DNA of 17,566 bases from Anaerolineae bacterium. Lineage in GTDB: Bacteria; Chloroflexota; Anaerolineae; JACIWR01. The stretch's first letter is position 1; the number at the start of each line of letters is the position of its first letter. The DNA lies in assembly GCA_021162125.1 (NCBI GenBank), contig JAGGZG010000209.1:1-17566 (forward strand). Reading direction: 5' to 3'. The notes under the pieces were generated by a model. The model ran no database searches, was not told the DNA's origin, and worked only from the letters and a program-made list of their open reading frames with translations. Shown here piece after piece: positions 14,966 through 17,566 of the stretch. Made by a program: the position numbers and the translations under genes.

Positions 14966-15169
14966 GTTGTGCCACATAGCCCTTCGTTGCCATTTGGAGG
15001 GTTCCCAGTTACGTCGCAATAGCACGTCAGGGGGGTCGAATCTATGTTTGTGTTCCGCCCTCGTCCCCTTTTAGAGGCAGGTCTCTGACACCGGCTCAGG
15101 GTAAACGTCTGGTGAGAATTTGACCCTGCGGCAGGTTCGAGCCTGCCTTTATTGCTGTGGAGGACGATG
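14966..15169 (+). promoter_or_regulatory. Long untranslated leader with attenuator-like hairpin
   Basis: No gene fits in this roughly 200-nt stretch. At 15130-15147 GGCAGG and CCTGCC form a stem with a TTCGAG loop followed by TTTATT, a terminator-like element only 12 bp before the ribosome site. AGGCAGG at 15075-15081 could pair instead with CCTGCCT at 15142-15148, disrupting it; CAGGGT at 15097-15102 could pair with ACCCTG at 15123-15128. This layout suggests attenuation or a riboswitch. I could not match a known cobalamin, SAM or glycine riboswitch core. Confidence 0.45.
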
Positions 15170-16639
15170 ATGATACGACCGAAAGTAGAACTGCTGGAGC
15201 AGAGTACTGTGGAGCGCGTCATCGCCGAGGCTTACGAGTTATTGATGGACCCCGGCGTGCGCATCCACTCCGACGAGGCGCTGGCACTCCTGGCCGACGC
15301 TGGAGCCAAAATAGATAAGAACGAGCGCGTGGCCCACATCCCACCCGATGTGGCCCGCCAGGCAGTGGAGACCGCCCCGTCGTCTTTTTACCTGTACGAC
15401 TATGCGGGCAATCCTGTGGTGCACTACGGGGGTGACGATGTGCAGTTTGACCCTGGCTCGGCGGCTATCGAGATTCTGGACTACGGCCAGACCCGGTCGC
15501 GTAAGCCGGTGACCGCCGACGCCGTCAAGTTCCTCAAATTGGCCGAGGGGCTGCCCCAGATTGACGCGGTGGCCACCTCGCTGGTCTGTGCCGACGTGCC
15601 AGAGGCCATGCAGGACTTGTATCGCCTGTACCTGGTGCTGCTGTACGCCAGCAAGCCGGTGGTCACTGGAGCCTTCGCCGTGGAGACCTGGGCCATCATG
15701 AAGGACATGCTGGTAGCCGTGGTCGGTAGCGAGGAGGCCCTGGCCGAGCGGCCCATCGCCGTGTTCGACGCCTGCCCCTCGCCGCCGCTGCTGTGGAGCG
15801 AGATCACCTGCCAGAACCTGATTGACTGTGCCCGCTTCGGCGTGCCGGCCGAACTGGTGTCCATGCCGTTGGCTGGTGCCACCGGCCCGGCCACGCTGAT
15901 CGGCTCGGTGGTGCAGCACGCGGCGGAGTGCCTGAGTGGAGTGACCATCCATCAGTTGGCCAAGGCTGGCTCGCCCATCGTGTGGGGTGGCTCGCCGGCG
16001 GCCTTCGACATGCGCGCCGGAACCACTCCGATGGGAGCCATCGAGACGATGATGATTGACATGGCCTACGCCCAGGTGGGCAAGTCCATCAAACCCGGGG
16101 GGCTGCCCACCCACGCCTACATGGGCATGAGCGACGCCAAAGTGGTGGACGCTCAGAACGGCCTGGAATCGGGCGTTGGTACGGTGCTGGCTGCCCTGGC
16201 CGGAGTGAACATGGTCTCCGGCGCGGGGATGATGGACTTCGAGAGCTGCTTTAGCTTGGAGAAGCTGGTCATTGACGCCGAGATTATCGGCATGGCCAAG
16301 CGCTTGATACGGGGCATGGATGACTCCGAGGAGCCGCTGGCGCTGACCATCATGCGCGAAGTGGGCCACGCGGGCAACTTCCTCAAGACCCGGCACACCC
16401 GCAAATGGTTCCGCAAGGAACAGTACATCCCTTCGGCGGTGATTGACCGCGATTTCCGCCAGACCTGGGAGGATAAAGGGGCCAAGGACGCGGCGGCCCG
16501 TGCCCACGAGCGCGTGGAGGAGGTCGTTGCTGCCTATCAGCCCAAGCCGCTCCCAGCGGACGTGGTCAAGGAGCTGGAGACGATTGCTGTGCGCGCGGCC
16601 AAAGCCCGTGGCCTGGACCAGCTTCCATCGCTGGAATGA
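15170..16639 (+). CDS. MttB-family (trimethylamine/betaine-type) corrinoid methyltransferase, without pyrrolysine
   Basis: The 489-residue protein fits PF06253 along its length (opening VELLEQSTVERVIAEAYELLMDPGVRIHSDEAL; core GATGPATLIGSVVQHAAECLSGVTIHQL; later YMGMSDAKVVDAQNGLESGVGTVLAALAGVNMVSGAGMMDF). MttB proteins transfer a methyl group from a methylated amine to a corrinoid protein. The frame has no internal amber codon, so this is a pyrrolysine-free member, like glycine betaine methyltransferase MtgB or the proline-betaine and carnitine enzymes. Substrate is unknown. ATG15170 has GGAGG six bases upstream; ATG15167 is nearly as good. The corrinoid gene starts 65 bp downstream. Confidence 0.93.
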   Translation: MIRPKVELLEQSTVERVIAEAYELLMDPGVRIHSDEALALLADAGAKIDKNERVAHIPPDVARQAVETAPSSFYLYDYAGNPVVHYGGDDVQFDPGSAAIEILDYGQTRSRKPVTADAVKFLKLAEGLPQIDAVATSLVCADVPEAMQDLYRLYLVLLYASKPVVTGAFAVETWAIMKDMLVAVVGSEEALAERPIAVFDACPSPPLLWSEITCQNLIDCARFGVPAELVSMPLAGATGPATLIGSVVQHAAECLSGVTIHQLAKAGSPIVWGGSPAAFDMRAGTTPMGAIETMMIDMAYAQVGKSIKPGGLPTHAYMGMSDAKVVDAQNGLESGVGTVLAALAGVNMVSGAGMMDFESCFSLEKLVIDAEIIGMAKRLIRGMDDSEEPLALTIMREVGHAGNFLKTRHTRKWFRKEQYIPSAVIDRDFRQTWEDKGAKDAAARAHERVEEVVAAYQPKPLPADVVKELETIAVRAAKARGLDQLPSLE

Positions 16640-16704
16640 TGGCATGACAGATGACATCGCGTGGGAATAGAGTTCCCCGCGTTTCCCTGAAGGAGTGTAG
16701 AGAA

Positions 16705-17358
16705 ATGTCCAACGAAGAACTGTTCGCCCAGATGGCGCAGGCCATCATTGACGGAGATCCGGAAGAGGCCGAAGCCCTGGCTCGCAAAGCCATCGAACTA
16801 GGGATAGAGCCCCTGGAAGCGATCAACAAGGGTTTCACCCCGGGCATTAACAAGGTGGGTGAGCTATTCGCCAGCGGCGAGTACTTCCTGCCGGACCTGG
16901 TGATCGGTGGAGAGGCGATGAAAGCGGCAATCGCTGTGCTGGAGCCGGAGTTGGTCAAGCGGCAGGAAGAGCGATCGGTGCTGGGTAAGGTGGTCATCGG
17001 CACCGTCGAGGGCGACATCCACGAAATCGGCAAAACTTTGGTGGCGACCATGCTGGCGGCCAACGGCTTCCAGGTGAAGGACGTGGGAGTGGATGTAGCG
17101 GCGGAGGACTTCGTCACTGCGGTGCAGGAGACGGGCGCGAACCTGGTGGGCCTGTCGGCGTTGCTGACCACGACGATGCTCAACCAGCGAAAGGTGATCG
17201 AAGCGTTGCAGGAGGCCGGTATCCGCGATCAGGTGAAAATCATGGTCGGGGGTGCCCCGGTGACCCAGCAGTGGGCCAGAGAGATCGGCGCGGACGGCTA
17301 TGCCGAGGACGCTGTCGGCAGCGTGGCTGTGGCCAAGCAACTGATGGGCGCAAGCTAA
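16705..17358 (+). CDS. Corrinoid (methylcobalamin-binding) protein, MtgC/MttC type
   Basis: The 217-residue protein has an N-terminal helical cap (1-90, B12-binding-2 type) and a Rossmann-like B12-binding domain. The lower-ligand motif D-x-H-x-x-G is at D104, H106 and G109; SALLTTTM (151-158) and GGAPVT (182-187) follow as usual. It shuttles the methyl group from the MttB-family enzyme to a second methyltransferase. I chose ATG16705 because AAGGAG lies nine bases upstream and the fold starts there; ATG16651 would add 18 residues with no match. The pair is co-transcribed. The acceptor methyltransferase (MtgA/MetH-type) and RACo-type reactivase are not seen. Confidence 0.95.
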   Translation: MSNEELFAQMAQAIIDGDPEEAEALARKAIELGIEPLEAINKGFTPGINKVGELFASGEYFLPDLVIGGEAMKAAIAVLEPELVKRQEERSVLGKVVIGTVEGDIHEIGKTLVATMLAANGFQVKDVGVDVAAEDFVTAVQETGANLVGLSALLTTTMLNQRKVIEALQEAGIRDQVKIMVGGAPVTQQWAREIGADGYAEDAVGSVAVAKQLMGAS

Positions 17359-17388
17359 AGTCTCCGGGCACCACAGCTGATAATGTAC

Positions 17389-17424
17389 AAGTCCCCCTGG
17401 ACTTACGAATCCAGGGGGACTTTT
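17389..17424 (+). terminator. Rho-independent terminator of the methyltransferase operon
   Basis: A perfect 13-bp stem (AAGTCCCCCTGGA and complement) with an 8-base loop runs into TTTT. It starts 30 bp after the corrinoid stop codon. Confidence 0.92.
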
Positions 17425-17429
17425 CCCAT

Positions 17430-17458
17430 TTGACAGCCAGTGGGATTTGTGCTATACT
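17430..17458 (+). promoter_or_regulatory. Strong sigma-70 promoter for a gene beyond the window
   Basis: A perfect TTGACA (17430-17435) and TATACT (17453-17458) are 17 bp apart, immediately after the terminator. No start codon of a credible gene follows within the remaining bases. Confidence 0.85.
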
Positions 17459-17465
17459 GTGTTTG

Positions 17466-17482
17466 ATACCCCCTATGGGTAT
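17466..17482 (+). promoter_or_regulatory. Operator-like palindrome at the expected transcription start
   Basis: ATACCC and GGGTAT arms flank CCTAT, eight bases after the -10 box. An A/T-flanked C-run/G-run palindrome of this kind resembles operators of CsoR-family repressors (copper CsoR, persulfide CstR). Binding here would block initiation. This is inference; the regulator and target are outside the window. Confidence 0.45.
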
Positions 17483-17535
17483 AGCGTTACTCGTCTGGTA
17501 GGTTCTTCGCGGATTCGTGGGGCTATCGCCGGAAG

Positions 17536-17557
17536 GCCTGGACGTAAACGTCCAGGC
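17536..17557. repeat. Palindrome GCCTGGACGT / ACGTCCAGGC
   Basis: Perfect 10-bp arms with loop AA. The same arms occur at 5512-5533 with loop TC, so this is a dispersed repeat. Confidence 0.75.
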
Positions 17558-17566
17558 TAAGAGGAC

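Noticed and set aside
14877..15074. Plus-strand open frame of 65 codons (possible leader peptide)
   Set aside because: It covers the palindrome and the promoter itself, so it would not be on the transcript that starts near 14966.
14966..15169. Cobalamin riboswitch before the corrinoid operon
   Set aside because: Context suggests it, but I could not find the conserved core elements by eye, so I report only an attenuator-like leader.
15239..16657. Minus-strand open frame of 472 codons
   Set aside because: It is antisense to the MttB-family gene along its whole length, with His/Gly-rich composition typical of shadow frames.

Overview
The window looks like a chromosomal segment of a GC-rich bacterium, most plausibly a member of the Chloroflexota (Anaerolineae-like). 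That placement is inference. It rests on the mix of genes (a PqqD-like/radical SAM/SPASM protein beside a V4R-domain protein, a caspase-like exported protein, a LiaF-like membrane protein, a CruF-like carotenoid protein, a pyrrolysine-free MttB-family methyltransferase) and on the many short GC-rich palindromes between genes. No marker gene settles it. Gene density is normal, and I see no transposase, integrase, CRISPR array or phage gene.

Layout. (1) 1-2929, plus strand: a radical SAM/SPASM protein cut by the window edge, a V4R-domain protein and a class I methyltransferase whose start overlaps the V4R stop; this looks like a small biosynthetic or peptide-modification cluster. (2) 2973-5227: an exported caspase-like protein and a three-helix membrane protein with a LiaF-like C-terminal domain, separated by two related palindromes. 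(3) 5228-5819: tRNA-Leu(UAG), a run of four hairpins, tRNA-Gly(GCC), a terminator and a promoter. (4) 5820-6848: a two-helix membrane protein of unknown function. (5) 6849-9073: palindromes, a terminator, a promoter, then obg and nadD overlapping by 4 bp. (6) 9236-13975, minus strand: GH38 alpha-mannosidase, a small zinc-ribbon protein, an EamA-type transporter and a CruF-like membrane protein, apparently two transcription units. (7) 13976-14260: divergent promoters; then plsY on the plus strand. (8) 14886-17424: palindrome, strong promoter, about 200 nt untranslated leader with a possible attenuator, an MttB-family methyltransferase and its corrinoid protein, then a strong terminator. (9) 17425-17566: a promoter with an ATACCC/GGGTAT palindrome at the expected transcription start, serving a gene beyond the window.

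How the genes work together. The clearest functional pair is the MttB-like enzyme with its corrinoid protein: the first would move a methyl group from a quaternary or tertiary amine to the cobalamin of the second. The acceptor methyltransferase and the corrinoid reactivase are not in the window. obg and nadD form a common housekeeping pair (ribosome assembly GTPase and NAD synthesis). The radical SAM, V4R and methyltransferase genes may make or modify one product, but no precursor peptide is visible. Seven sigma-70-type promoters can be read, all with a 17-bp spacer, and they define most transcription units. The most notable non-coding features are the many palindrome families, the attenuator-like leader before the MttB-family gene and the operator-like palindrome at the right edge.
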